Below, piece by piece: positions 45,248 to 55,137 of a stretch of DNA of 64,000 bases (positions are counted from its first letter, which is position 1; each line of letters opens with the position of its first letter). The notes under the pieces are model-generated. The model did not search any database, was not told where the DNA came from, and saw only the letters and a program-made list of their open reading frames with translations. A program made the translations under genes and the position numbers. The DNA is from Aquimarina amphilecti (lineage in GTDB: Bacteria > Bacteroidota > Bacteroidia > Flavobacteriales > Flavobacteriaceae): contig NZ_FOAB01000005.1 in assembly GCF_900109375.1 (NCBI RefSeq), forward strand, positions 186,001 through 250,000, in the 5' to 3' direction.

Positions 45248-48200
45248 ATGAGACGAATCTTTACTTTTTTAACCGCAATAATAAGCTTATCAATTTCTGC
45301 TCAGCAGGAGTTTGATTGTAATGATGGAACGTTTTATCAAGTAATTTCAGGATCTATGAAAGCGTACGATCCAATTACGGGATCATATTCAGAGGCGTTA
45401 CATTCCTACAGCTCATATAATGCTGGAGGATATAATGCTGTAGATAATTTTTTATATGGAATAAAGAGTGGTGACGATCACTTACTACGAATAGCAAAAG
45501 ACATGATTATCGATCTAGGAGCAGTAGCTCCTAATGGTACTACAGTCTTTGGAGGTGGTTATGCTGCAGATGTAGATCCTGATGGGAATTTATGGGTATT
45601 TCAGAACAATAATAAAAGAACTTTTCATAAGATAACGAATCTAAAAGATTACGATGGGAGTTATTCCCCGCAATTCGAGATTGTAGAAGCAGATGTTACC
45701 GCGCCAAGTACTTGCGCGGACATAGTATATGTTAACGGTGCTTTTTATGGAGGAAGTAGAGGTAAGTTGTTTAAATGGGATTTATCTACTGGAACTCCTG
45801 TTTTTTCAAGTAAGACTGTAGCAAACCTCCCATCTAGTACCTTTGGAGCAGCATATGCAGACACAGATAATAGATTATATGTTTCGGATAATAATGGAGG
45901 TTTATATTTAATCAATGATTATGAAGGAGCAAATCCTACAGCTACACTATTAAACTTAACAGAAACAACCAATTCCAATGATGGATTTAAATGTGCTAGC
46001 GGTATTTCTCCTTTGGATAAAGATGCTGATGGAATTTTAGATTCTATGGACGCGGATGTAGATGGAGACGGGTTATCTAATATAGTAGAATGTAATGGTA
46101 CAGATCCATATGGAGATAGTGACGATGACGGGATGTTTAATTATTTAGATAACGATATAAGTGGAAATGGAGATAATGTAGTACAAGATGCTTTTGATAG
46201 AGATAGTGATGGAAATCCTGATTTCTTAGATATTGATTCTGATAATGATGGAATTTATGATATAGTAGAAGCTGGAGCAGGAAGTAATGATACGAACAAT
46301 GATGGGGTTTGTAACAATCAAGATGCTGGATATCAAGATACCGATAATGATGGGATTGCTGATGCATTCGATACAGATCAGTTAGGCACAGATTTCATTC
46401 CATTAGATACAGACAATGATCAAGTTTATGATTGTTATGATATTGATTCTGATAATGACGGGATTATTGATTTAATAGAAGGGCAAGATTCGACTACATT
46501 TTTAGGACTTTCTAATACGGATGAAGATAAAGATGGGTTAGATGATAATTTTGATCCTGATTTCGGAGGGTCAACGAATGGAGATGTTGATACCGATGGA
46601 GATAACGATTATAATCATTTAGATGTAGATTCTGACAACGATGGTATTTCTGATAATACGGAAGCTTATGATAGTGATGGAGATGGAATTGCTGAGACTA
46701 CTGCTTCAGGAATTGATTCTGATAATGATGGTTTAGATGATCACTATGATCAAAGAAAAACTGGTTTTGATTCAGAAAATGGAGGTCAGACTCCAGCAAG
46801 TTTTCCAATACCGGCAATCTGTGATAGATATAACTATTTAGGAGATTTCGATTCTAATGGAAAGCCATTATACCTTGATGGTCAGGATGTAGTGAATCAA
46901 GAAACTGTTGATATGATTAATAATGCATTACCAGAAGGATATCCAGTACCGGATTTTAATCCGCACTATATTTCATCTGGATACGATACAGATGTAGTTT
47001 TACAAGAAAATGCTGAAATTTGGATCACGTTTGTAGGAGAAGGAGCAGGTTATAAAAACACGTTAGGTTTTTATACATATGATGCAGACAATCCTTACGA
47101 AACAATTCCGCAGCCAGAAGATATTACTATTATTTTTCCTAATGTTTCTGCAGTAGGAAGTGGTGGAGATTTAGAAGTAGGTGATAAAGTGAGTATCGGT
47201 AGTTTTCCTCCTAATACAGGTATAGGATGGGTGTTGTTAGCGGATGCTTGGAAAGATGGATGTGTTGATACAGGTAACTGGCAATTGTATTCTAATCCAG
47301 ATTATAATCCGGAAAGTGATGAAACTTTAAGATATCATAATGTATTACTTAATGATCCAGATTCTGAAAGAATAATTTTAGGATTTGAGGATATAAGAAG
47401 AGATTACGCTTCTTGTGATCAGGATTTTAATGATGCATTATTCTATATTACAGCAAGTCCAATAACGGCGATTAAAACAGATAATTATGCAGACATAAAT
47501 AGTGCTACAGATGTAACTTCGGCTAATGACGGAGGATTAGAAAGTAATGGTGATTTGGCAAGTTTAATAGCGCAACGTAATTTTAACAGAACGAAGTCAA
47601 ATACAATTTTTAATACAAAAAAATCGCAGAGAAAGTTTCAACCTGGTGTTGTATCCTATAAGTCGAGCAACAATGAAGATTTAAGTCTTTATTTCCCAAC
47701 TACAGGAGTGGCAGGTTCAGAATCTACGTATGTATCTAGTCCAGAAGATTTACTTGGGATTACCAATGCCAATTCAGTATTCTCTGTAGACTATTATCAA
47801 AATGAAGAAAGAGTAGCTGCAGGATTAGCAACTACAACAACAGGAAATATTTATGACCATTCTAAGACGATATGTGATCGTCTTAACGGATCTAAATTAT
47901 TAGACTTAAGAACCGTAGAGATCAGAAATCATACCATTATTAGTACACGAATTGAAAGAGCTACAGGAGAAATAGAATATGCTTTGACTTTTTCTATAAA
48001 AGAGGGAGAATCTGAAAATGAAATCTATAGTTTATGGAATATCGATAGTTACCCAGAAGGAGATTATACAAACTTCCAGGTTTGGGGAGGTTCTGTATCA
48101 CAAGTAGCTAATATTGCAAACCATATTTTAGATACTTTTATTTCTGATAAACCGATGAGAAGTCACGAAGTAACTAATAGAATACCATCTGTATTTGTAG

Positions 48201-49207
48201 AAAAAGGAAGATATGATAACGGACAACTTATATTAGATATTGTTAATAAGGAAGGAGTTTCATCTATGAATTTCAATGGAAATATAAGAAATACCGAATT
48301 ATCTTCTGAAGAAGGATTATCTCAGATAGTTTCTTTATCAGGAGTATATAGAGAGCAAGTTACTATCGATACTGGGTTTTTATTCGATATAGGATTTTCT
48401 ATAACTGGTGATAACTCAGCTCAGATAGATGCTTTATATCTAGCAGACGGTCCTTGGGGACTTGATTATGGAAATGAAGGAGTAGTTTTAGAAACTTTTG
48501 AAGTTCTAGAACAAACAGAAGTAGCATCTGATGATAACTACACTGTGGAAAGAGGTATATCAGTAAAAGGTGAAGTGAAGGAAACAGTAAATATTTTTAG
48601 AAACATAGTAGCAGGAGATGCTACATTGAATGTGGAGGATTATGATGCACTACAGTTTGAGATGACTACTACAAGAGATATAGAAGTTATTATTGTAACT
48701 AAAGATCTAACGGATTGGAATGATAGACTTAGGTTTACAATAAATGCAAATGCTGTTAGTACATTGTATAATATTGAATTCTCGGATTTTGTGAATGCAC
48801 AACAGTTGTCAATTGATGTTACAGATATAAGAAGTGTTGTATTCTCGGTTCAGGGAGATTATCAAAATTTTTCAGACTTTGACGTAGAGATTCAGAAAGT
48901 AGCTTTTACAAACAATACAGTATTAAGTACGGAGGAGCATGAAATTCAAGAGAAAGTAGCAAATGTAATGAACTACCCTAATCCTGTTCAGAGCGCTACG
49001 TTTATTAGAGTGCCAGAAACATTACAAGGAACGATCAAGATTATGGTTGTTGATATGTTAGGAAGAATTGTAAGAAACGAAGAATTACAAATGATTTCTG
49101 CTACAGAAGCAAAGTTTGATGCTAAAGAGTTACATACAGGTATCTATAAGTACATCGTATCTGATTCTAATAATAAAATATATCAAGGTAGTCTTATGAA
49201 AGAATAA
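45248..49207 (+). CDS. T9SS-secreted protein with TSP3 repeats and DUF4114 domain
   Basis: A 1319-residue secreted protein. A signal peptide (about 1-18) is followed by a beta-propeller-like region (about 20-250, DUF6923-like). Calcium-binding thrombospondin-type-3 repeats occupy about 255-510 (many DxDxDG units). A DUF4114-like domain lies near 590-745 (ends DQDFNDALFYI), then a 500-residue stretch of unassigned domains. The C-terminal type A sorting domain (about 1240-1319) starts MNYPNPV and contains GIYKYIV. The type IX system encoded by gldKLMN should export it and attach it to the surface. A role as adhesin or matrix protein is inferred. Confidence 0.88.
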   Translation: MRRIFTFLTAIISLSISAQQEFDCNDGTFYQVISGSMKAYDPITGSYSEALHSYSSYNAGGYNAVDNFLYGIKSGDDHLLRIAKDMIIDLGAVAPNGTTVFGGGYAADVDPDGNLWVFQNNNKRTFHKITNLKDYDGSYSPQFEIVEADVTAPSTCADIVYVNGAFYGGSRGKLFKWDLSTGTPVFSSKTVANLPSSTFGAAYADTDNRLYVSDNNGGLYLINDYEGANPTATLLNLTETTNSNDGFKCASGISPLDKDADGILDSMDADVDGDGLSNIVECNGTDPYGDSDDDGMFNYLDNDISGNGDNVVQDAFDRDSDGNPDFLDIDSDNDGIYDIVEAGAGSNDTNNDGVCNNQDAGYQDTDNDGIADAFDTDQLGTDFIPLDTDNDQVYDCYDIDSDNDGIIDLIEGQDSTTFLGLSNTDEDKDGLDDNFDPDFGGSTNGDVDTDGDNDYNHLDVDSDNDGISDNTEAYDSDGDGIAETTASGIDSDNDGLDDHYDQRKTGFDSENGGQTPASFPIPAICDRYNYLGDFDSNGKPLYLDGQDVVNQETVDMINNALPEGYPVPDFNPHYISSGYDTDVVLQENAEIWITFVGEGAGYKNTLGFYTYDADNPYETIPQPEDITIIFPNVSAVGSGGDLEVGDKVSIGSFPPNTGIGWVLLADAWKDGCVDTGNWQLYSNPDYNPESDETLRYHNVLLNDPDSERIILGFEDIRRDYASCDQDFNDALFYITASPITAIKTDNYADINSATDVTSANDGGLESNGDLASLIAQRNFNRTKSNTIFNTKKSQRKFQPGVVSYKSSNNEDLSLYFPTTGVAGSESTYVSSPEDLLGITNANSVFSVDYYQNEERVAAGLATTTTGNIYDHSKTICDRLNGSKLLDLRTVEIRNHTIISTRIERATGEIEYALTFSIKEGESENEIYSLWNIDSYPEGDYTNFQVWGGSVSQVANIANHILDTFISDKPMRSHEVTNRIPSVFVEKGRYDNGQLILDIVNKEGVSSMNFNGNIRNTELSSEEGLSQIVSLSGVYREQVTIDTGFLFDIGFSITGDNSAQIDALYLADGPWGLDYGNEGVVLETFEVLEQTEVASDDNYTVERGISVKGEVKETVNIFRNIVAGDATLNVEDYDALQFEMTTTRDIEVIIVTKDLTDWNDRLRFTINANAVSTLYNIEFSDFVNAQQLSIDVTDIRSVVFSVQGDYQNFSDFDVEIQKVAFTNNTVLSTEEHEIQEKVANVMNYPNPVQSATFIRVPETLQGTIKIMVVDMLGRIVRNEELQMISATEAKFDAKELHTGIYKYIVSDSNNKIYQGSLMKE

Positions 49208-49240
49208 TTAAAGAGAAGAGTTAGGTTGAGTTTTGGGGTC

Positions 49241-49277
49241 AAATAGCGAGAATAAATATTTTATTCTCGCTATTTTT
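49241..49277 (+). terminator. Terminator between convergent genes
   Basis: A 15-bp perfect stem (49241-49255 with 49261-49275) with a 5-base loop ends in TTTTT on the plus strand. It lies between the T9SS protein gene and the convergent TPR/barrel gene. Confidence 0.92.
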
Positions 49278-49293
49278 CATGAAAGTTAGGTTA

Positions 49294-51369
49294 TTACAAC
49301 CTTAGTTTTTCAATTTTTTTATTGAAAATAGGTTTTTTTAAGAAGTACCATTTTAGTCTAAAGCCAATTTCCGTGAATTCAAATCCAGCTGCAGTGGCTG
49401 AAGCGATATTACTGTATTTGCCATAAAAATTTGCTGTAAATCTCTTAGAAAAATGGTGCCCTATCTTACCTTCAGCTCTAAACGTAGTTGATGCAGGATC
49501 TTCTTCGACAAACTGGCGACCCAAAGCAGCACTAAGACTGTAGAACCAATCATTATTTTGATTGTTTAGTATTTCGGCAAAAATCTCTACTAAGTTAAAT
49601 GATGAAGGGCTAAAATATATAGTTGGGACTTGGTTTTTAAAAGATATATATTGATAATTCAATCCAACCTTTAATACGGGTCTGTTTAATACATTATAAT
49701 ATAATGATGTGAAGAGTAAATTTCTACTATTATCATCAGATTGAGAGGTGTAGATAGCTTGCGTGTACCATCCTAAATTAAAATTAGTGCCTAAATTATA
49801 ATTGATAGAATAATTATTCATGACTATTTCCCTATCAATAAGGTCCGCATTAAAGTTTTGGAATTCTCTTTTATATCCTATATCTAAACTCTGAAGCTTA
49901 AAAGGTTTAGTACTTAAGGTAACTTCTGCAATAATCCCTGAATAACTATCTGTTTCTGCATTAGAGTTATTTAATCCTAAAGAAGTTTTTAGACTAATTT
50001 TACCGCTAAATTTATAATCCAAACCAATTGAAGCTTCCTGTGACTCAGCTTTAATATTGGTTCTGGTATTTTCGGTTGATCGAAAAGAATAGCTGCCTTT
50101 TATCTTTAGCTTAGTAGATAAAGGTATTTCAGTATTAAAACTTGTACTAATAGCTTCATTATCTCCATTATCAAAAGTGAATGCTGTTTTGTTTTCAACA
50201 AAAGGAGTGTGAGAAATTTTTAAGTCAGAAATTAATTTTTCCGCATCTGACTGTTTCGGATAATAGGAGAGCGTTTTAAATGCAAATTCATACGCTTTCA
50301 TATCCAGGCCAGAAGCTCTATAGGCATTAGCAATCCCAAGATTGCCATCAAAAGAACTTTTATCAGAATCAAGAATAGTACTGTATTGATCAAGACTCAT
50401 TCCAAAATCACTGGTGTACATTCCATAAGTTGCTTGTAGGCTTGATAATTTAGAATTACCAGGGTATTTGTTTTTAAGTTCATCAATAGAAGTTTTAGCA
50501 TCCTTAAATTTTCTATTCCAAAACAAGGCTTGTACGTATCTTTCGTAAGAACTAAGAAGAATTTCATTGTCCGATTCTAGGGTTTTGGCTTTTTTCAAAG
50601 ATTCCTTAGCTAAATCAAGCGCTTTTTTTTCTTTATGCATTTTATGAGCAACGAGTGATAATCCTTGTAATGATATGATACTATCCTTACGGTTTTTTGC
50701 AGTTTTATAATACATCTCTTCAGCATCAGCATACTGATTAATCACTAAATAAATATTTGCTTTGTTTAGTAATGTATCTTTGTCATCAGGGAAATCTTCT
50801 AAATTTTGGTCTAAAAGAGTTAAAGCTTTATCATACTCTTTATTTTGAGACAAAGTAAAGGCATACCCGAGTCTAATATATTTTCTAGATACTAGTGCAT
50901 TGTTATTACCAACTTGTATTTCTAAGGCTTTATTTACAGTTTCTAGAGCAGAAGGATACTTTTTTAAATTAGAAAGCGTATTAGCATAACCAAGAACAGC
51001 GGCAAAGCTATTTGGTTTTTCTTTTACGATACGCTCATAATATGTTTCAGCTGCATTAAAGTTTTTATCCCATAATAATGATTCAGCATAATTAAGTTTT
51101 ATCTCGTAATCATCAGGATACATTGTTTTTAATTCTGTAAAAATAGCTACGGCTTTTTTGGATTCACCAAGAAGACCAATTGCCCTACCATAGCATAATT
51201 TTGCTGTTCGGTTATCTGGATATTCTTGAAGGATATTTTGAAAAAAGACTTTGGCTTTATCGTATGCACCATTCTCGAGATGATTAAATCCTTCTTTCAT
51301 ATCCTGTCCCATAGAGATATGGCTAATACAAAGAAAGAGCATTAAAAATAATACTTTGTTCATAGACAA
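49294..51369 (-). CDS. TPR + outer-membrane beta-barrel protein (putative polysaccharide exporter)
   Basis: A 691-residue protein. A signal peptide (ending HISMGQ) is followed by at least eight tetratricopeptide repeats (about 25-390). The C-terminal region of about 300 residues has alternating aromatic/polar strands typical of an outer-membrane barrel and ends in a basic stretch. This TPR-then-barrel plan is that of PgaA, PelB and BcsC, which guide exopolysaccharide through the periplasm and outer membrane. The neighbouring flippase, glycosyltransferases and glycoside hydrolase support that reading. YaiO-like barrel proteins are an alternative. Confidence 0.7.
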   Translation of the reverse strand: MSMNKVLFLMLFLCISHISMGQDMKEGFNHLENGAYDKAKVFFQNILQEYPDNRTAKLCYGRAIGLLGESKKAVAIFTELKTMYPDDYEIKLNYAESLLWDKNFNAAETYYERIVKEKPNSFAAVLGYANTLSNLKKYPSALETVNKALEIQVGNNNALVSRKYIRLGYAFTLSQNKEYDKALTLLDQNLEDFPDDKDTLLNKANIYLVINQYADAEEMYYKTAKNRKDSIISLQGLSLVAHKMHKEKKALDLAKESLKKAKTLESDNEILLSSYERYVQALFWNRKFKDAKTSIDELKNKYPGNSKLSSLQATYGMYTSDFGMSLDQYSTILDSDKSSFDGNLGIANAYRASGLDMKAYEFAFKTLSYYPKQSDAEKLISDLKISHTPFVENKTAFTFDNGDNEAISTSFNTEIPLSTKLKIKGSYSFRSTENTRTNIKAESQEASIGLDYKFSGKISLKTSLGLNNSNAETDSYSGIIAEVTLSTKPFKLQSLDIGYKREFQNFNADLIDREIVMNNYSINYNLGTNFNLGWYTQAIYTSQSDDNSRNLLFTSLYYNVLNRPVLKVGLNYQYISFKNQVPTIYFSPSSFNLVEIFAEILNNQNNDWFYSLSAALGRQFVEEDPASTTFRAEGKIGHHFSKRFTANFYGKYSNIASATAAGFEFTEIGFRLKWYFLKKPIFNKKIEKLRL

Positions 51370-51871
51370 TTTTTCATTGTTAACAAGGTAAGAATATCTT
51401 TTCAGAATATTTTTTTATTAGTATAATCTTTACATAAAGTTTAGGTAGTTAAGGTATGTCTTTGTCTTAATAACGAAAAACATTAACGTACTTTTTTTAA
51501 GGGAATTTTCAACTTTTTATTCGGATTTATATAATTTGAAATGAAAATAAGGCTTATTAAATGTTAAAAAGAATACTTAGAGGAGGTTTTTTCTTCCTAA
51601 AAAAGTTAATTAAAAGTTAAAATAACCGATAAAAAACAAGTAAAACGGTTGTAATACACGGATTTTGATTCAGACCTTAATTTTGTTGTGGTTTTACAGT
51701 AATGTTTAGCCGGCTAATATATCTAAATTTACATAAGACTGATTAATAGTTATTTATAATCAATCTGTTATTTTTCACCATTCATCTATACTAACTTGTA
51801 GCTTATCTAAAATTAGAGTTTAGAATTAAAAAGGAAAGACATCTTTGCAGTATAACCTAAAATAAAATGAT
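51370..51871. other. 502-base intergenic region between divergent genes
   Basis: This AT-rich gap between the TPR/barrel gene (minus) and the STAS genes (plus) holds no credible gene. Its right end carries candidate LytTR boxes and a -7 element for the STAS operon. No matching boxes were seen for the minus-strand gene. Confidence 0.55.
51777..51847 (+). promoter_or_regulatory. Candidate LytTR boxes before the STAS/flippase operon
   Basis: CCATTCATCTATA (51778) and the weaker TAGCTTATCTAAA (51799) are spaced 21 bp. The -7-like CATCTTTG begins at 51840, 41 bp after the second box, with TTTA 17 bases before it as a possible -33. The first gene starts 25 bases downstream. Confidence 0.5.
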
Positions 51872-52168
51872 ATGGCACTTAAAATAACTAATAATTATGG
51901 AGTTTATGAATTAGAAGGAAATGTTGAAGGAACAAATACAATGTCACTGAAACATCATTTTGAACAATTAATGAGCTCTTCTGAAAAGATTATTCTATCT
52001 CTAGAAAAAGTTAAGAGAATTGACGCCCATGGAATTCAGGTATTGACTAATTTATATAGAAAAGCAATCAAGAAAAATAAGATTTTCTATATGATCGGAT
52101 CCGAAAACCATATGATTACGAAAGCCTTTGGTAAAGTTAATTATATGATTAGAAAAGATTTTGTTTAA
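51872..52168 (+). CDS. STAS-domain protein 1
   Basis: A 98-residue single STAS domain of the anti-sigma-antagonist fold (IILSLEKVKRIDAHGIQVLTNLYRKA). In regulatory STAS proteins the loop reads D-S-x-G with a phosphorylatable serine. Here it is D-A-H-G, so the normal phospho-switch is missing. It begins the operon STAS-STAS-flippase and is 25 bases from the next gene. It may serve as a constitutive binding partner in control of polysaccharide synthesis. Confidence 0.85.
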   Translation: MALKITNNYGVYELEGNVEGTNTMSLKHHFEQLMSSSEKIILSLEKVKRIDAHGIQVLTNLYRKAIKKNKIFYMIGSENHMITKAFGKVNYMIRKDFV

Positions 52169-52192
52169 AAAATAACCCCAAAATTAAAGATC

Positions 52193-52492
52193 ATGGAATT
52201 AGAAATAAATAACGTCAATGGAAAAATAGAGGTAATAGGAGATTTTACATCTCAAAATGTCCATAAAGTAAAAGAACATTTTAATTACTTATTAGATCAT
52301 TATGAAGAAGTTGTAATGTGTCTTAATAAAGTAAAGAGGATCGATGAAAAAGCGTTACCTGTTTTGAAAAAAATTTATACTAAAGCTCAAAGAAGAAGTA
52401 AAGTATTATTTATCCTAGGGATAAGTAACAAAATAGTTTTTAAATTCTTAAAAAGAAATAAACTTACACATATATATAGAAATGATTACTAG
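52193..52492 (+). CDS. STAS-domain protein 2
   Basis: A 99-residue STAS domain paralogous to the preceding one (VVMCLNKVKRIDEKALPVLKKIY). The phosphorylation loop is again replaced (D-E-K-A). The gene overlaps the start of the flippase gene by 11 bases, so the two are translationally coupled. Two adjacent non-phosphorylatable STAS proteins could form a heterodimer. Confidence 0.82.
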   Translation: MELEINNVNGKIEVIGDFTSQNVHKVKEHFNYLLDHYEEVVMCLNKVKRIDEKALPVLKKIYTKAQRRSKVLFILGISNKIVFKFLKRNKLTHIYRNDY

Positions 52493-53726
52493 CACATTCA
52501 TTCCAAAACTCACGTCGGAACAAAAATTTATGCTTAGCGTTATAGTAGTTAATGCAGGGAATTATCTCTATAACTTATTGTTAGGTAGAATTTTAGGGCC
52601 TGAAATGTTTGCGGATGCCGCACTATTGATAACATTTTTGTTGGTGTTGTCTTTCGTAGCAATGACATTTCAATTAGCCACAGCAAAGTTTTCCGTTTTA
52701 TTTGAGAATACTACTTTTAAAAGTTTTATTTCTTTAGTTTATAAATATGCAGGTATTACCGGTATCATTATAGGTGCAGTGATGATTGTTTTCGCTAAAC
52801 AGTTGCAAGAGCTTTTTAATACGAACTCTTCATTAATGTTCACTCTTTTTGGATTAGGAGTACCGATCTATTTTATAATGAGCGTAAATAGAGGTTTTTT
52901 TCAAGGTACTAAAAGGTTTGAGAAACTAGCTTGGACATATCAAGGAGAAATGTTTAGTCGTTTGATTATTACATTGTTATTGATTTTTACGATTTCTCAA
53001 GTAAACTCTTCGATTTTAGTGGTAACAGGGATTGTGATTTCATTCTTTTTTGGTCTATTGCCTTTTAAAAAAGAGAACTTTTCGCTGCGTGTGACAAATG
53101 TATTAAGCAAAGAACAAACGAGTCAGATTAGTAAGTTTTTTGTGCTTACAGCCTTTTATGAGTTAACCCAAATAATAATTAATAATAGTGACATCTTATT
53201 AGTTAAGCACTATTTTGCAGAATATGATGCTGGATTATATGCTTCTCTTGCACTTATAGGAAGAGTGGTATATTTTGTAACTTGGATGTTCGTAATGCTT
53301 CTATTACCAGCCGTAATAGAAAAGAAAAAATTAGGAGAAGCCACTGCCCCAATTCTAGTTAAATATGTAGGATATGTCGTAGGACTGGCTTCTGTTGTTG
53401 TTTTAGGTTGTTATCTTTTTCCAGAATTTGCAATTCATGTTTTATTCGGTGACGCTTATTTATCCATGGCTCCATTACTTTGGAAATATGCAATTGCCAC
53501 AGCATTGTTCGCAGTGTCTAACATATTTGCATATTATTTCTTGTCACTAGATCAATATATACCAGTAGTAGTTTCTGGGTTATTAGGAATTTCACAAATT
53601 TTATTGATCATATTTTTTCATAGCTCTTTGTTAGAAGTAGTATTGGTACAAATAATTGCAATGGCTGTTTTATTAGTTGTTCAATTAGCGTATTTCTTTT
53701 ATAAATATGGGGAAAATTCAAACTAA
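52482..53726 (+). CDS. Polysaccharide flippase / MOP-type exporter
   Basis: A 414-residue inner-membrane protein with about twelve helices and the flippase start (NAGNYLYNLLLGRILGPEMFADAA). It matches the Wzx/PelG-like MOP superfamily, which moves lipid-linked or nascent polysaccharide across the inner membrane. It is coupled to the STAS gene upstream. A GT4 glycosyltransferase follows after 125 bases with its own candidate promoter. Confidence 0.88.
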   Translation: MITSTFIPKLTSEQKFMLSVIVVNAGNYLYNLLLGRILGPEMFADAALLITFLLVLSFVAMTFQLATAKFSVLFENTTFKSFISLVYKYAGITGIIIGAVMIVFAKQLQELFNTNSSLMFTLFGLGVPIYFIMSVNRGFFQGTKRFEKLAWTYQGEMFSRLIITLLLIFTISQVNSSILVVTGIVISFFFGLLPFKKENFSLRVTNVLSKEQTSQISKFFVLTAFYELTQIIINNSDILLVKHYFAEYDAGLYASLALIGRVVYFVTWMFVMLLLPAVIEKKKLGEATAPILVKYVGYVVGLASVVVLGCYLFPEFAIHVLFGDAYLSMAPLLWKYAIATALFAVSNIFAYYFLSLDQYIPVVVSGLLGISQILLIIFFHSSLLEVVLVQIIAMAVLLVVQLAYFFYKYGENSN

Positions 53727-53739
53727 ATTAGTATATTTT

Positions 53740-53809
53740 ACAATCGTCGACACAAAATTGCATCTGAACGAAAACAAATGCAGTCTTAAAGAGATATAAT
53801 ACATCTTTG
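53740..53809 (+). promoter_or_regulatory. Candidate LytTR boxes before the GT4 gene
   Basis: ACAATCGTCGACA (53740) and CATCTGAACGAAA (53761) are spaced 21 bp, and the -7-like CATCTTTG begins 41 bp after the second (53802). The boxes are weaker than those at 36091 or 61110 but have the same geometry. The gene starts 43 bases downstream. Confidence 0.42.
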
Positions 53810-53851
53810 TGATATCCTTTTGGACCTCAAGTTTAATATAAATCTACAATC

Positions 53852-55069
53852 ATGAAATTAGCAATTGTAACTGCTTATCCACCAAGTAAAGTAACATTAA
53901 ATGAATATGCTTTTCATTTGGTAAAACATTTTAGGCAACAAGAAGAGATAACAGAGTTGGTGTTGTTAACTGACGTTACAGAGTCAGAAGCCAACATTGA
54001 GTTCGAAGAGGCTGGTTGTAAAGTGATTGTAAAGTCCTGTTGGAAATTTAACAGTTATAGAAATATAATATCGGTTATGAAAGCGGTTAAGCAAACAAAA
54101 CCAGATGCGATTCTTTTTAATCTTCAATTTATGAAGTTTGGAGACAAGAAAATTGCAGCTGCTTTGGGTTTATTGTTGCCTTTTCTATGCAAAATGAAAA
54201 AGATTCCAACCGTTGTTTTACTGCATAATATTATGGAGCAAGTGGATTTAGGTAAAGCCGGTTTTACCAATAATATAGTATTAAAAACCGTATTTAATTG
54301 GATCGGAACTATCTTAACAAGATTTGTATTAGCGTCTGATCGAGTAGCGGTAACGATAAGTAAATATGTTGATATTCTTGAAAAGAAATATAATGCCAAA
54401 AATGTAGTACTTATTCCTCACGGTACTTTTGAGATTCCGGAAGAACCTTCTTATGATTTACCAGAGGGTCCGCTTAAGGTGATGACATTTGGAAAATTTG
54501 GAACTTATAAAAAAGTAGAAATATTAATCGATGCAGTAAAAAAAGTAAGAACTACTACTGGTGCCAATCTCGAAGTTGTGATTGCTGGTACCGATAACCC
54601 GAATACTCCGGGATACTTGGAACAGGTAAAAAAACAATATCTTGATGTGCCGCAAGTAACCTTTACTGGATATGTAGAAGAGGAGGATGTTCCTGTAATT
54701 TTTGGAGAAAGTGCAATGGTCGTATTTCCTTATACCTCTACTACAGGAAGTTCTGGTGTATTACATCAGGCCGGAAGTTATGGAAAAGCTGTAGTAATGC
54801 CTGATTTAGGTGATCTTAGTATATTAGTAAAAGAAGAAGGGTATAGAGGAGAGTTTTTTGATCCTAAAAGTACCGATAGTTTAGCTACTGCAATAGAAAA
54901 AATCGTAGTAGATACAACCTATAGAAATCAACTAGCAAAAGCAAATTACAAAGCGGCTACAGCATTCCCTATGAGTAGAATAACTAAAATGTACATTGAT
55001 ACATTTAAGAATATAAAGAAAGGGAAAAGCAAAAAAAAAGAAAAAGAATTACAAGGAGTATCTGTTTAA
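53852..55069 (+). CDS. GT4-family glycosyltransferase
   Basis: A 405-residue GT-B fold transferase. The N-terminal half has VTAYPPSKVTLNEYAFHL and a conserved IPHGTF at the domain junction. The C-terminal half has TFGKFGTYKKVEILI and the donor-site region around FPYTSTTGSSGVLHQAGSYGKAVV. No signal or membrane helix; a basic lysine-rich tail could touch the membrane. It probably uses a nucleotide-sugar to build the polysaccharide exported by the neighbouring flippase. Confidence 0.9.
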   Translation: MKLAIVTAYPPSKVTLNEYAFHLVKHFRQQEEITELVLLTDVTESEANIEFEEAGCKVIVKSCWKFNSYRNIISVMKAVKQTKPDAILFNLQFMKFGDKKIAAALGLLLPFLCKMKKIPTVVLLHNIMEQVDLGKAGFTNNIVLKTVFNWIGTILTRFVLASDRVAVTISKYVDILEKKYNAKNVVLIPHGTFEIPEEPSYDLPEGPLKVMTFGKFGTYKKVEILIDAVKKVRTTTGANLEVVIAGTDNPNTPGYLEQVKKQYLDVPQVTFTGYVEEEDVPVIFGESAMVVFPYTSTTGSSGVLHQAGSYGKAVVMPDLGDLSILVKEEGYRGEFFDPKSTDSLATAIEKIVVDTTYRNQLAKANYKAATAFPMSRITKMYIDTFKNIKKGKSKKKEKELQGVSV

Positions 55070-55137
55070 AATAGCACAGATATTATAGTTTTGTATTTAG
55101 TAATTAAGTGTTGATATGTTTTAATTAAAGATGTTTT

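Noticed and set aside
46137..46367. Histidine/tyrosine-rich antisense frame
   Set aside because: It is the reverse strand of the Asp-rich repeats; composition is an artefact of GAT codons.
46000..46760. DNA repeats rich in GATGGAGAT-type units, considered as a satellite or CRISPR-like array
   Set aside because: They encode Asp-rich thrombospondin type 3 repeats within an intact reading frame; spacing and units are those of the protein, not an array with spacers.
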